NCBI GenBank assembly: GCA_027686065.1
Contig: JAQCTH010000010.1
Coordinates: 1-64,000 of the forward strand
Source of the DNA: Clostridiaceae bacterium AF10-41
Lineage (GTDB): Bacteria; Bacillota; Clostridia; Clostridiales; Clostridiaceae
Direction of reading: 5' to 3'
Length of the DNA: 64,000 bases
Both the position numbers and the translations under genes were made by a program. Every line of letters starts with the position of its first letter. The first letter of the stretch is position 1. Shown piece by piece: positions 20,697 through 28,757 of this stretch. Below the pieces are notes generated by a model that saw only the letters and a program-made list of their open reading frames with translations, searched no databases and was not told the DNA's origin.

Positions 20697-22196
20697 TTGG
20701 AAAAAGATAGTTTTGTAAGAAATTCATTCCTTCTTACAATATCTAATATAACAACTGGAGTTTTAGGTTTTATATTTTCAATTTACTTATCAAAACTTAT
20801 AGGCCCTGTAGGTATAGGCTTGTATGGTTTAGTAATGCCTATATATAACCTTTTTATTTGCCTTATGACTGCTGGAATAATAGCTGCTATATCTCAGGTA
20901 TCTGCTATCTATAAAGCTAAAAATCAATATAATAATATAACTAAAACTATAAAAACAGTTGCAAGTTTTAATGTAATATGGGCGGCTTTTATAGGAGTAA
21001 TGGTATTTTTCTTAGCTCCTTACATAAGTAAATATGGTATACATGATATGAGAACTGTTAATGCCATTAGAGTAACTTGTCCTGCAATGGTTTTTATAGC
21101 TATATCTAATATATTAAAAGGTTATTTTTATGGAGTTTCAAAAATAGTAGTTCCTTCATTCATAGATATTTTAGAAAAAGCTATGCGTATAGTTACTATT
21201 GCCTTACTAATTTCTATATTTAAAGCTAATTCAATTACTTCTTTAGTTACATTAGCATATGTATCTTTAGCTATAGGAGAGCTACAAAGTTTAATACTTT
21301 TATTTTGTTATTATAAAAATATATCAAGAAAAGCTCCTTTATCAACTGCAAAGCCTGAAAGAGCATCACAATTATTATTTAATGTATTTATAATTGCTTT
21401 TCCTTTATGTATAAATGGATTTCTTGGAAATTTATTTGGAACAGCATCGACCTTATTAGTTCCTAGAAGGCTAGTTTCAGCTGGATTTGATTCTGTGACA
21501 GCTTTAGGCATGATAGGAAAGTTCACTGGCATGGCCTTAACAATAGTAACTTTTCCTATGATAGTTATTATGTCGATAAATTCTCTTATTGTTCCCGATC
21601 TATCAGAAACTTTAAGTAGAGGTGATTATTATAATGCTACTGTTAGAATAAAAAAAATAATAAAAATTGCATTTTTGCTTGGACTTGCTACAACAGTAAT
21701 TTGTAATATAATTCCTGATTCTTTGGGTCAAATGTTTTATAGTAGAGGCGACTTAGGTGAATATATAAGAATTGCTTCATTAAGTGCTCCTATTTTTTTT
21801 ACTTCCAGCACCATGTTTGGAATCCTAAATGGACTAAACAAACAAGGAGTAATACTTAGAAATTCATTAATAGTATCAATTCTAGAGCTTATATGTTTAT
21901 TTATATTCATTGGTATTCCAGGTGTTAATATAATGGGTTATGGTATAACCCTATTCTTAACTTCTAGTGTAAGCTTATTTATAAATCTTAGAGAAGTTCA
22001 AAAACATATATATTTAGATTTATCTAAAAGCAATATAAGTATATTTTTACTATTATCAGTATTAATATTTATGATACTTAGATTATTTACAAATAACTTT
22101 TTAAGTGATTTATTTATTATTAAAAACTTAGTTATAATTTCATTAACATTCCTTATATTCACCGGACTTAGTTTTTTTGGAATTGATGAAGAGTAG
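20697..22196 (+). CDS. SpoVB-like MOP-superfamily lipid/polysaccharide flippase
   Basis: 499-residue integral membrane protein with about 13-14 hydrophobic helices, related to stage V sporulation protein B and other MATE-like lipid flippases. The N-terminus FLLTISNITTGVLGFIFSIYL and the SKLIGPVGIGLYGLVMPIYN stretch are typical of the SpoVB branch. The likely role is flipping a lipid-linked precursor, in SpoVB's case for spore cortex. The start is TTG at 20697 with GGGGGTGAT at good spacing. A second, YtgP-like member is encoded at 24.8 kb, so assignment as the true spoVB remains open. Confidence 0.82.
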   Translation: MEKDSFVRNSFLLTISNITTGVLGFIFSIYLSKLIGPVGIGLYGLVMPIYNLFICLMTAGIIAAISQVSAIYKAKNQYNNITKTIKTVASFNVIWAAFIGVMVFFLAPYISKYGIHDMRTVNAIRVTCPAMVFIAISNILKGYFYGVSKIVVPSFIDILEKAMRIVTIALLISIFKANSITSLVTLAYVSLAIGELQSLILLFCYYKNISRKAPLSTAKPERASQLLFNVFIIAFPLCINGFLGNLFGTASTLLVPRRLVSAGFDSVTALGMIGKFTGMALTIVTFPMIVIMSINSLIVPDLSETLSRGDYYNATVRIKKIIKIAFLLGLATTVICNIIPDSLGQMFYSRGDLGEYIRIASLSAPIFFTSSTMFGILNGLNKQGVILRNSLIVSILELICLFIFIGIPGVNIMGYGITLFLTSSVSLFINLREVQKHIYLDLSKSNISIFLLLSVLIFMILRLFTNNFLSDLFIIKNLVIISLTFLIFTGLSFFGIDEE

Positions 22197-22238
22197 TTTC
22201 AAATTGCAAAGCAATTTATATAGGATGGTAATTAATGT

Positions 22239-22266
22239 TTAACACTTACCATTATTTATGTATAAT
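22239..22266 (+). promoter_or_regulatory. Probable sigma-A promoter for leader peptide and HTH gene
   Basis: TTAACA, 16 bases, TATAAT (22261-22266). The -10 is perfect. An 11-base inverted repeat, ATAAGAAAATA (22270-22280) with TATTTTCTTAT (22312-22322), begins at the expected start site. Confidence 0.65.
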
Positions 22267-22341
22267 TAAATAAGAAAATACTTTATAATATTATAGCTAT
22301 GAACCTAACGTTATTTTCTTATCTATGTAGGAGGTTAAAAC

Positions 22342-22428
22342 ATGATTATAGTTCAAAGAATAGGCTTACTCCATACAAAGTCAGTATGTAATTATAGTGG
22401 AATTTTGTATGGAGTATTAAACCACTAA
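22342..22428 (+). CDS. 28-residue leader-peptide-like ORF
   Basis: A perfect AGGAGG (22329-22334), seven bases before ATG, opens a 28-codon frame beginning MIIVQRIGLLHTK and ending with TAA at 22428. The ribosome site is stronger than that of the following gene. The coding bases contain both left arms of two alternative helices (see 22366-22483), which is the layout of translational attenuators such as ermC. No known leader peptide was recognised. It could also be an unrelated small protein; there is no transmembrane segment. Confidence 0.55.
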   Translation: MIIVQRIGLLHTKSVCNYSGILYGVLNH

Positions 22429-22483
22429 CAAAAGTTCTATACATACGACTTTGTACCCTATATATTTTAATATTTAGGAGTGA
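22366..22483 (+). promoter_or_regulatory. Mutually exclusive hairpins, candidate translational attenuator
   Basis: Helix B: 22367-22379 with 22404-22416, 13 perfect pairs (core CTCCATACAAA). Helix C: 22374-22390 with 22440-22455, 16 pairs with one bulged A. The left arms overlap at 22374-22379, so only one can form at a time. In addition TTACTCC (22366-22372), part of helix B, can pair with GGAGTGA (22477-22483), the ribosome site of the 22491 gene. Helix C is followed by no U tract, which suggests control of translation, not termination. Pairing was worked out by eye. Confidence 0.6.
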
Positions 22484-22490
22484 AGTTTGT

Positions 22491-22754
22491 ATGAAATATA
22501 AGAATGCTAATAATATATTACCAGAACATTTGATTCTTGAAATACAACAATATATTCAAGGAGAATATCTATATATACCTGCACAACCACTGTATTGTAA
22601 GAGGTGGGGGGAGAAATCAGGAATTCGTAAAATTTTAGCTCATAGGAATAAGGAAATCATAGATAAATATAAACAAGGTTATACGATTATAGATTTGGCA
22701 GATGAATACTTCCTTTCTATCCATTCAATAAAACAAATAATTTATAAAAAATGA
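22491..22754 (+). CDS. CD3324-family small HTH protein (Mor-activator-like)
   Basis: 87-residue basic protein resembling the CD3324 family of clostridial small proteins. The C-terminal part, KQGYTIIDLADEYFLSIHSIKQII, has the pattern of a helix-turn-helix (helix, turn, recognition helix) as in Mor/C transcription activators. The N-terminal IYIPAQP..RWGEKSG segment is typical of that family. Probable DNA-binding regulator; target unknown. Preceded by the leader ORF and alternative hairpins, followed by a terminator. The methyltransferase downstream has its own promoter, so this gene may be a stand-alone regulated unit. Confidence 0.72.
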   Translation: MKYKNANNILPEHLILEIQQYIQGEYLYIPAQPLYCKRWGEKSGIRKILAHRNKEIIDKYKQGYTIIDLADEYFLSIHSIKQIIYKK

Positions 22755-22756
22755 TT

Positions 22757-22786
22757 AAATAGGGTTGCCAATTGGTAACCCTATTT
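22757..22786 (+). terminator. Terminator after the CD3324-family gene
   Basis: Thirteen-pair stem, AAATAGGGTTGCC with GGTAACCCTATTT (one G-U), loop AATT, two bases past the stop. The following sequence is only partly U-rich. Confidence 0.75.
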
Positions 22787-22816
22787 CTATAAAACTATAT
22801 AGAATTATTTTTTATC

Positions 22817-22845
22817 TTGAATGAGCTTTATCGCGACAATACAAT
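22817..22845 (+). promoter_or_regulatory. Sigma-A promoter for the methyltransferase
   Basis: TTGAAT, 17 bases, TACAAT. The predicted start lies about 18 bases before the ATG at 22870, leaving just room for the GGAGG ribosome site. Confidence 0.7.
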
Positions 22846-22869
22846 ATAGTAAGAATGGAGGTAATAAAA

Positions 22870-23604
22870 ATGAAACAAAATAAATATGAAGATAAAACCT
22901 TTTTTGATAAATACAGTAGTATGAATCGCTCAAAACAAGGGCTTAAAGGTGCTGGAGAATGGCACGAACTAAGAAAAATATTACCAACCTTTGAAGATAA
23001 AAGAGTTTTAGATTTAGGCTGTGGTTTTGGATGGCATTGTCAATTTGCTATAGAAAATGGTGCAAGGTCAGTAATTGGAGTTGATATTTCACAAAAGATG
23101 TTAAATGAAGCAAGAAACAAAACTGAATCAGCAAATATCCAGTATTTATGTATGCCAATAGAGGAGATTGATTTCCCTGAAAACTCCTTTGATATTATTA
23201 TCAGTTCATTAGCACTTCATTATATTCAATCATTTGAAGAAGTTTTGAATAGAATAAGTAAGTGTATTTCAAAAGGTGGAAAACTTGTTTTCTCTGTGGA
23301 GCATCCAATTTTCACTGCACAAGGGCCACAGGATTGGTATTATGATGCCGAGGGTAAAATATTACATTGGCCAGTTGATCATTATTTTATAGAAGGTGTT
23401 CGTAATACAATTTTTTTAGGTGAGGAAGTTATAAAGTATCATAGAACATTAACAACATACTTAAATACTATTTTAAAAGGTGGATTTGAAATAACAGATA
23501 TTGTTGAACCAAAACCACAAGAAAATTTACTTTCTACTATTCCTGAAATGTTAGATGAATTACGCAGACCAATGATGTTACTTGTAGCAGCAACAAAAAA
23601 ATAA
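22870..23604 (+). CDS. Class I SAM-dependent methyltransferase (UbiE/Methyltransf_11-like)
   Basis: 244 residues. Motif I is VLDLGCGFGWH, the acidic residue ending strand 2 is in VIGVDISQKM, then PIEEIDFPENSFDIIISSLALHY and a KGGKLVFSVEHP post-motif, all intact, so SAM binding is expected. The substrate is unknown; the C-terminal half resembles methyltransferases of small molecules. An ATG five codons upstream overlaps the GGAGG Shine-Dalgarno, so I start at 22870. It has its own promoter and a strong terminator. The juxtaposition with a leader-controlled HTH gene resembles inducible resistance loci, but nothing in the protein shows it to be an rRNA methyltransferase. Confidence 0.85.
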   Translation: MKQNKYEDKTFFDKYSSMNRSKQGLKGAGEWHELRKILPTFEDKRVLDLGCGFGWHCQFAIENGARSVIGVDISQKMLNEARNKTESANIQYLCMPIEEIDFPENSFDIIISSLALHYIQSFEEVLNRISKCISKGGKLVFSVEHPIFTAQGPQDWYYDAEGKILHWPVDHYFIEGVRNTIFLGEEVIKYHRTLTTYLNTILKGGFEITDIVEPKPQENLLSTIPEMLDELRRPMMLLVAATKK

Positions 23605-23633
23605 TAATATAATTATAAATAATAAGTGTAATT

Positions 23634-23667
23634 AAAAAAGCACTTCAATCTAATTGAGTGCTTTTTT
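23634..23667. terminator. Bidirectional terminator
   Basis: AAAAAAGCACTTCAAT (23634-23649) pairs with ATTGAGTGCTTTTTT (23653-23667). A/T runs on both sides make it usable by the plus-strand methyltransferase and the minus-strand gene ending at 23675. Confidence 0.92.
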
Positions 23668-23674
23668 AATAAAA

Positions 23675-24475
23675 CTAATTTTTAAGTATAATTTGAAAAA
23701 TTAATTTTACTAATAAACTAATAACATATGTTATTAGTGAAAATATTATGGCTATAAAAAGAATGTTTATTATAAATATGTTATAGATTATTATCATATT
23801 TAGTGATATATATTTTGTTACTCCTAATAAATTTAATATCATAAGTACGAAAAACATACTGAAGATTCCCCTACTAGCTCCTTTTATATCAGCTTTACTT
23901 AATGATATATGTGAAGATATACATATTGCTAAAAATAAAAAGACTATGAATCTTATATTTGTGAAGTTATCTATTGTAAATATTAACTTTATTAATTCTT
24001 TAAACGTCGAAACTAAATTAATTAAATTCATCTCATTTATACTACTAAGCATAGTTATCCTAAACTCATTGTATATATTAGGTATAAGAAAATACATTAA
24101 AATAGTGATAGAAAATATTCCGCCTAAAATTGGTGCTATTCCAATAAAGAAATTTCCAACTTGCTGATATATGCTACTAGGATTATACGCATGTTTTACA
24201 TATCCCAATGTTCCATCTGCATTATTAGGCTGAAAAAGTTTTATTTTGTTTACTTTATGTTTAAAAATAACCGCTACTAATGCATGACTTAGTTCATGAA
24301 TAGGAACCCCTATAAATCCAGTTATATAAATGCTCTTTCTTCCAATGGCTCCATAAAAGTTTTTTATAGACTTAGTCCTTAAAAAGCCTAGTATAAATCC
24401 TACTACAAAAATAGATCCTATGAAATACACAATTTCAATTATTGTTGTAATTATTAATTCTTTTAATAACTCCAT
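23675..24475 (-). CDS. Polytopic membrane protein with HExxH motif (M50/site-2-protease-like)
   Basis: 266 residues, about six to seven hydrophobic helices. GVPIHELSHALVAVIF near residues 56-71 places HExxH (HELSH) in a transmembrane segment, as in M50 intramembrane metalloproteases. A classical second motif (NxxPxPxxDG) is not evident; GIAPILGG near 110 occupies a comparable place. It may be a zinc protease or a degenerate relative. Monocistronic; it shares the bidirectional terminator with the methyltransferase. Confidence 0.65.
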   Translation of the reverse strand: MELLKELIITTIIEIVYFIGSIFVVGFILGFLRTKSIKNFYGAIGRKSIYITGFIGVPIHELSHALVAVIFKHKVNKIKLFQPNNADGTLGYVKHAYNPSSIYQQVGNFFIGIAPILGGIFSITILMYFLIPNIYNEFRITMLSSINEMNLINLVSTFKELIKLIFTIDNFTNIRFIVFLFLAICISSHISLSKADIKGASRGIFSMFFVLMILNLLGVTKYISLNMIIIYNIFIINILFIAIIFSLITYVISLLVKLIFQIILKN

Positions 24476-24511
24476 AAACTACTTCCCCCAACACTTCTTT
24501 TTGCAGTTCAA

Positions 24512-24759
24512 AGTTCACAAAGCACAGTTCACAGTTTTTTTGCATAATAGAACAGGTATCAGGTTATAAATTTAAGAGTAAAAGCGAAAAATCAAAGTTA
24601 TTCTCCCCTATAAAGCTTAGAATTTAATTTATACAAGGTGCATGTTATTCCAAACTTCCTAAGAACTTTTTTCTCATCTTAAATTACCTGTTACCTGTTA
24701 CCTGTTCCTTCTTACCTTCCACCACTCATAATCAGAAACTGTGAATTATTCACTGTGCA
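24512..24759. repeat. Foldback intergenic element with nested repeats (MITE-like)
   Basis: Fills the 24476-24762 gap. TTCACAGTTT (24528-24537) is inverted as AAACTGTGAA (24736-24745); inside it, GAACAGGTATCAGGTTA (24550-24566) is nearly inverted by TTACCTGTTACCTGTTC (24691-24707), which belongs to a perfect triple tandem TTACCTG (24684-24704). A partial match to its left end occurs at 6058-6078. No ORF inside. Could be a small non-autonomous mobile element or a recombined intergenic repeat. Confidence 0.5.
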
Positions 24760-24762
24760 CTA

Positions 24763-26379
24763 TTAAATCAGTTCTTTTCTCAATCTTCTAGGTAATAATC
24801 TAAATATTCTTGGTGAAATTAAATCCAAATCCTTCTTTCTTATTCCCCCAAAGTAAACCATTGTATATAGATATACAACTCCCCCTATACCAATTAAAAC
24901 TAATGTTGCTATTGCAATAATTGCTTTTCCACTACCTAAAGCTTCAGTAACCTTAATAATAGGAAACTTTGCAACAAGTATAACTAATGTCATTAATAAA
25001 GAGCAAATCGTTGGTACAATTGCTTGCTTTACAATGGGAATATTAACTCTAAAGAATTGTTTAATTTTCCCATGATTTATTATAGTAGGTATAATAAATG
25101 ATACAAAGGTTGCAATTACTGCCCCCATTATGTTAACACTTGGAATTGAAACCAATACTATATTTATAATTATTTTCGCAACTAATCCGAGACTGGCAGA
25201 TGCAATAATTAAATACAACTTATTAATTCCTTGTAAAATAACATTTTGTATAGTTGTTATTGACATAAATATTAATAATGTAGATCCATACATAAGTAAA
25301 TTATATCCTGAGTTAGAAGGAAATAGAAAACTATATATTTCCTTACTTAATATTGCTAAACCAAAGGTTGCTGGCATAACTATTATGTACATTATTCTAA
25401 AAGCATAACTAGTTTGCTGCTTTAATTCCTTTTTATTTTTATATACAAAAGCTTGTATAATCTTTGGAAATATAGATGTTCCAAGGGCAGTTACTATAGC
25501 AAGAGGTACATAAATAAGAGTTTTATAATAAGATAGTACTGCAGTTAAACTATCTACCATATCTCCATTAAATCCAGCCGAAGTTAAACTCCTAGCTACA
25601 GTTATACTATCTATAACACCTGCAAAGTTTTGAACCGCTGCAACTAGTGTTATGGGAATAGCATACATAAATAACTTTTTAACTATTCTCTTATCAGAAA
25701 CTCTTTTTTTACTTGGATCATGATTTCTTTCTGCTTCTTCTGCAAAATTTTTCTTATTATATATATAAATTATATATATAATTGCAATAATCGCACCAAG
25801 TGAAGTCCCTATAGTTCCTCCAGCACTTCCCCATTCTAAATTACTTGTAATTGAAATTAATAAAGCTGCAAAAACAAGACTAAGAACAACATTTATTAAT
25901 TGCTCTATAATTTGAGATATTGCTAAGGATTCCATTTCCTCAACACCTTGCATATATCCTCTAAATGCAGATAAAACTGCTGCAAAAATTATTGCAGGTC
26001 CTAAAAATAAAAACGTTAAAGCCGATCTTTCTCTGTATATTAATTTAGATATAGGAAACGATAAGGCCATAAAGACTCCAGCAATTATAATACTTATAAT
26101 TGCTAAATATTTTATTGATAGCTTCATTGCTCTTAAGGCATCCTTATGATTCCCCATTGCTCTAAGTTCTGTTACAACCTTAGTAACTGCTGGTTGTGCA
26201 CCCAAACTAGTTACTGCAATTAAAAATACAAATATATCATAACCTGCTACATATATTCCATATCCAGTTTGCCCTAAAACTCTTGTTAATAAAGGAACAT
26301 ATATTGCTGATAATAACTTACCAGCAATACCTGCTATTGATAATATTAAAAAACCGCGTCCTACTGACTTTTGTTCCAT
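24763..26379 (-). CDS. MurJ/YtgP-like lipid II flippase, MOP superfamily
   Basis: 538-residue membrane protein with about 14 helices. The N-terminus SVGRGFLILSIAGIAGKLLSA and the GYDIFVFLIAVTSLGAQPAV region fit the Bacillus YtgP (MurJ) branch of polysaccharide transporters, which flips lipid II. An in-frame TTG at 26385 abuts the AAGGTGA ribosome site, so I use ATG at 26379. It is the second MOP flippase in the window, 2.6 kb from the first. Distinguishing MurJ from SpoVB-type roles needs phylogeny. Confidence 0.83.
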   Translation of the reverse strand: MEQKSVGRGFLILSIAGIAGKLLSAIYVPLLTRVLGQTGYGIYVAGYDIFVFLIAVTSLGAQPAVTKVVTELRAMGNHKDALRAMKLSIKYLAIISIIIAGVFMALSFPISKLIYRERSALTFLFLGPAIIFAAVLSAFRGYMQGVEEMESLAISQIIEQLINVVLSLVFAALLISITSNLEWGSAGGTIGTSLGAIIAIIYIIYIYNKKNFAEEAERNHDPSKKRVSDKRIVKKLFMYAIPITLVAAVQNFAGVIDSITVARSLTSAGFNGDMVDSLTAVLSYYKTLIYVPLAIVTALGTSIFPKIIQAFVYKNKKELKQQTSYAFRIMYIIVMPATFGLAILSKEIYSFLFPSNSGYNLLMYGSTLLIFMSITTIQNVILQGINKLYLIIASASLGLVAKIIINIVLVSIPSVNIMGAVIATFVSFIIPTIINHGKIKQFFRVNIPIVKQAIVPTICSLLMTLVILVAKFPIIKVTEALGSGKAIIAIATLVLIGIGGVVYLYTMVYFGGIRKKDLDLISPRIFRLLPRRLRKELI

Positions 26380-26395
26380 ACCCAATCACCTTTTA

Positions 26396-27364
26396 TTATA
26401 TTGTGAATTTAAACACATCATTTTTAATTTTCTTAAATACTGGTGGTAAGCTTTCTGTTATAGTTTTATTATTTAAATAGCTTAATTTATCTGGTGTGTT
26501 TCTAAAAATCAATTTATATGCATATAAGAATTGACAATCAAGTCCGAATTTATTTGCAAAAAATGAATTTAATTTTCTATCTCCATATTTGTTATCACCA
26601 ATTATAGGAGCTCCTAAATGTGCTAAATGCGCTCTTATTTGATGACTTCTTCCTGTTATTAAATCTATTTCTAAAAGTGAATATGCACCGTTAGTTCTTA
26701 TTGTCTTCACTTCCATGGCTATTTCTTTTGAATCATTCACTTTTTCGTCATATATCTTTGATATATTAGCCTCTTCATTTTTATGTATATATCCTTTATA
26801 TAGTCCGTCTTTTATTTTACCTTTAACTAAAGTATTATAATATTTTTCTACATTTCCTTCTCTTATCATTTCATTCATTGTTCTTAATGCTTCAAAGTTT
26901 TTTCCAAATATAACAATACCTGAAGTATTTCTATCTAATCTATTACATGGTGCAGGAGTAAATGTTATTTCATTTTCTGGTAAGTAATCACCTTTCTCAT
27001 TTAAGTATGATAATACATAATCAGTTAAACTTGCCTCTTTTCCTTTTTCATCAGGATGAACTAATATATTAGGCCATTTCTCTACTATTAATATATTAGA
27101 ATCTTCATAAGTAATTTTCATTCCACTAGCATTAACTTTAATAAATTTCTCTTTTGGGTCTTCTTTTGTACTTTGTATATATTTTATTTCTATTACATCA
27201 TTTATTTGCAGCGAATAATTTTCTTTTTGCTTACTTCCATTAACCCTTACATCGCCTTTTCTTAGTGCTTTAAAGATTTTACTTAGTGGAACATCTTTTA
27301 ACAATTTTCTTAAAAATTTGTCTAATCTCTGACCTGCTTCATTTGTGCCTATTTCTATTCTCAA
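26396..27364 (-). CDS. RluA-family 23S-type pseudouridine synthase
   Basis: An N-terminal S4 RNA-binding domain (QRLDKFLRKLLKDVPLSKIF to about residue 65) is followed by the RluA catalytic domain. The catalytic aspartate lies in CNRLDRNTSGIVIFGK (HRLDxxTSG type), and LITGRSHQIRAHLAHLG is the second family motif. Probable RluC/RluD-like enzyme converting uridine to pseudouridine in rRNA. Starts: GTG at 27373 overlaps the AGGAGTG ribosome site, so TTG at 27364 is preferred (about 322 residues). It ends 16 bases before the flippase start, likely one transcript. Confidence 0.92.
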   Translation of the reverse strand: MRIEIGTNEAGQRLDKFLRKLLKDVPLSKIFKALRKGDVRVNGSKQKENYSLQINDVIEIKYIQSTKEDPKEKFIKVNASGMKITYEDSNILIVEKWPNILVHPDEKGKEASLTDYVLSYLNEKGDYLPENEITFTPAPCNRLDRNTSGIVIFGKNFEALRTMNEMIREGNVEKYYNTLVKGKIKDGLYKGYIHKNEEANISKIYDEKVNDSKEIAMEVKTIRTNGAYSLLEIDLITGRSHQIRAHLAHLGAPIIGDNKYGDRKLNSFFANKFGLDCQFLYAYKLIFRNTPDKLSYLNNKTITESLPPVFKKIKNDVFKFTI

Positions 27365-27430
27365 ACTAATCACTCCTAGTTTTTTAGTATTCTAACTATA
27401 TTTTCCCCATTGTTATAGATTAATATTAAA

Positions 27431-28621
27431 TTAGCTTCTTGTCAAATATTCAAATGCCATTTGACACTGCATTGCTACACCTAAAGGCAAACAGTCTTCA
27501 TCTATATCAAATAAACTACTATGAGCGGGATAAATTATATTCTTACTTTTATTTCCTGAACCTAAGAAATAGAATACTGAAGGTCTTTCATTTGCAAAAT
27601 AAGCAAAGCTTTCTACTCCCATTTTAGGATTCTTTTGTAGTAAAACATTTTCTTTTCCTATAATTTTTTCAGCTCCAATTTTAAATAAGTCCACCATATA
27701 ATCGTCATTATATAAATTTGGATAGGATTCTTCTATCTCTATTTCAGCAGTCGCTCTAGATGACTCACATATTCCTTTAACAATTTGATTTAATCTTTCC
27801 TTTGCAAAAGCTCTATCCTCTTTACTCATAGTTCTTATTATTCCACTTATTTGAACTTCCTCAGGTATTATATTTTGAGCTGTTCCCCCATGTATGCTTC
27901 CTACTGTTATAACTGCTGGATTTGCTGTATTAATTTCTCTACTTACTATAGTTTGCAAGGCTAATACAACATGACTTGCTATAACTACTGGATCTACTGT
28001 TGTATGTGGATAGGCTCCATGTCCTCCTGCTCCTTTAATTGTTATTGTAAATGGATTAGATGCTGCATTAACTACTCCATGTTTTAACATTATAGTTCCG
28101 CACTCCAATGTTTCTTCTACATGAAGCCCACATACACAATCTACTCTTGGATTTTCAAGAACACCTTCACTTATCATGAACCTTGCTCCACCTATAGTTT
28201 CTTCTGCTGGTTCAAATAATAATTTTATATTTCCAGAAAATAAATGCTTGTTTCTATTTAAAATCTTAGCAGCTCCAAGTAATATAGTTGTATGTGCATC
28301 ATGCCCACATGCATGCATTTTTCCTTTAACTTTCGATGAATAATCACATACCTTTTTATCTAATATTGGTAATCCATCTATGTCCCCTCTTAAGGCTATT
28401 GTTTTCTCAATACCTTCATAATTTGCTTTAGTTCCTCTTATTATTCCACATATTCCTGTCTTAGAAACTTCTTTAAATTCTATTCTTTCATTATTTAAAA
28501 ATCTCTTAATAAATTTAGATGTTTCATACTCTTCCATTCCTAGTTCAGGATGTTCATGTAATACTCTTCTTATTTTTATTAATTCATTCTTTATGCTTAT
28601 TGCTTCATTTTTAAAATTCAT
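27431..28621 (-). CDS. M20-family amidohydrolase (N-acyl-amino acid deacylase type)
   Basis: 396-residue zinc-dependent hydrolase of the AmhX/HipO/YkuR group. Metal ligands are in HACGHDAHTT, FEPAEETIGGA and CGLHVEE, and the late catalytic-dimerisation segment AGGHGAYPH is complete. Family members remove acyl groups from amino acids or N-acetyl-diaminopimelate; the precise substrate cannot be told. Shine-Dalgarno AAAGGGGG before ATG. Flanked by AT-rich gaps; no clear operon partner. Confidence 0.88.
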   Translation of the reverse strand: MNFKNEAISIKNELIKIRRVLHEHPELGMEEYETSKFIKRFLNNERIEFKEVSKTGICGIIRGTKANYEGIEKTIALRGDIDGLPILDKKVCDYSSKVKGKMHACGHDAHTTILLGAAKILNRNKHLFSGNIKLLFEPAEETIGGARFMISEGVLENPRVDCVCGLHVEETLECGTIMLKHGVVNAASNPFTITIKGAGGHGAYPHTTVDPVVIASHVVLALQTIVSREINTANPAVITVGSIHGGTAQNIIPEEVQISGIIRTMSKEDRAFAKERLNQIVKGICESSRATAEIEIEESYPNLYNDDYMVDLFKIGAEKIIGKENVLLQKNPKMGVESFAYFANERPSVFYFLGSGNKSKNIIYPAHSSLFDIDEDCLPLGVAMQCQMAFEYLTRS

Positions 28622-28757
28622 ATTAACAGCCCCCTTTATACAATTGACAATTATAGATTAGTAATGGATAATTGGCGATATATATTTAATTCATATTTAT
28701 CATCATTCATTCTTGTCGCCATAGTATCCTTTGCAAATTCTATTTATTTAAATCAAT

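Noticed and set aside
22870..23604. rRNA methyltransferase (erm-like) for the gene behind the leader
   Set aside because: Motifs are those of small-molecule UbiE-like enzymes; no Erm or RlmN signature. Only the leader organisation resembles erm loci.
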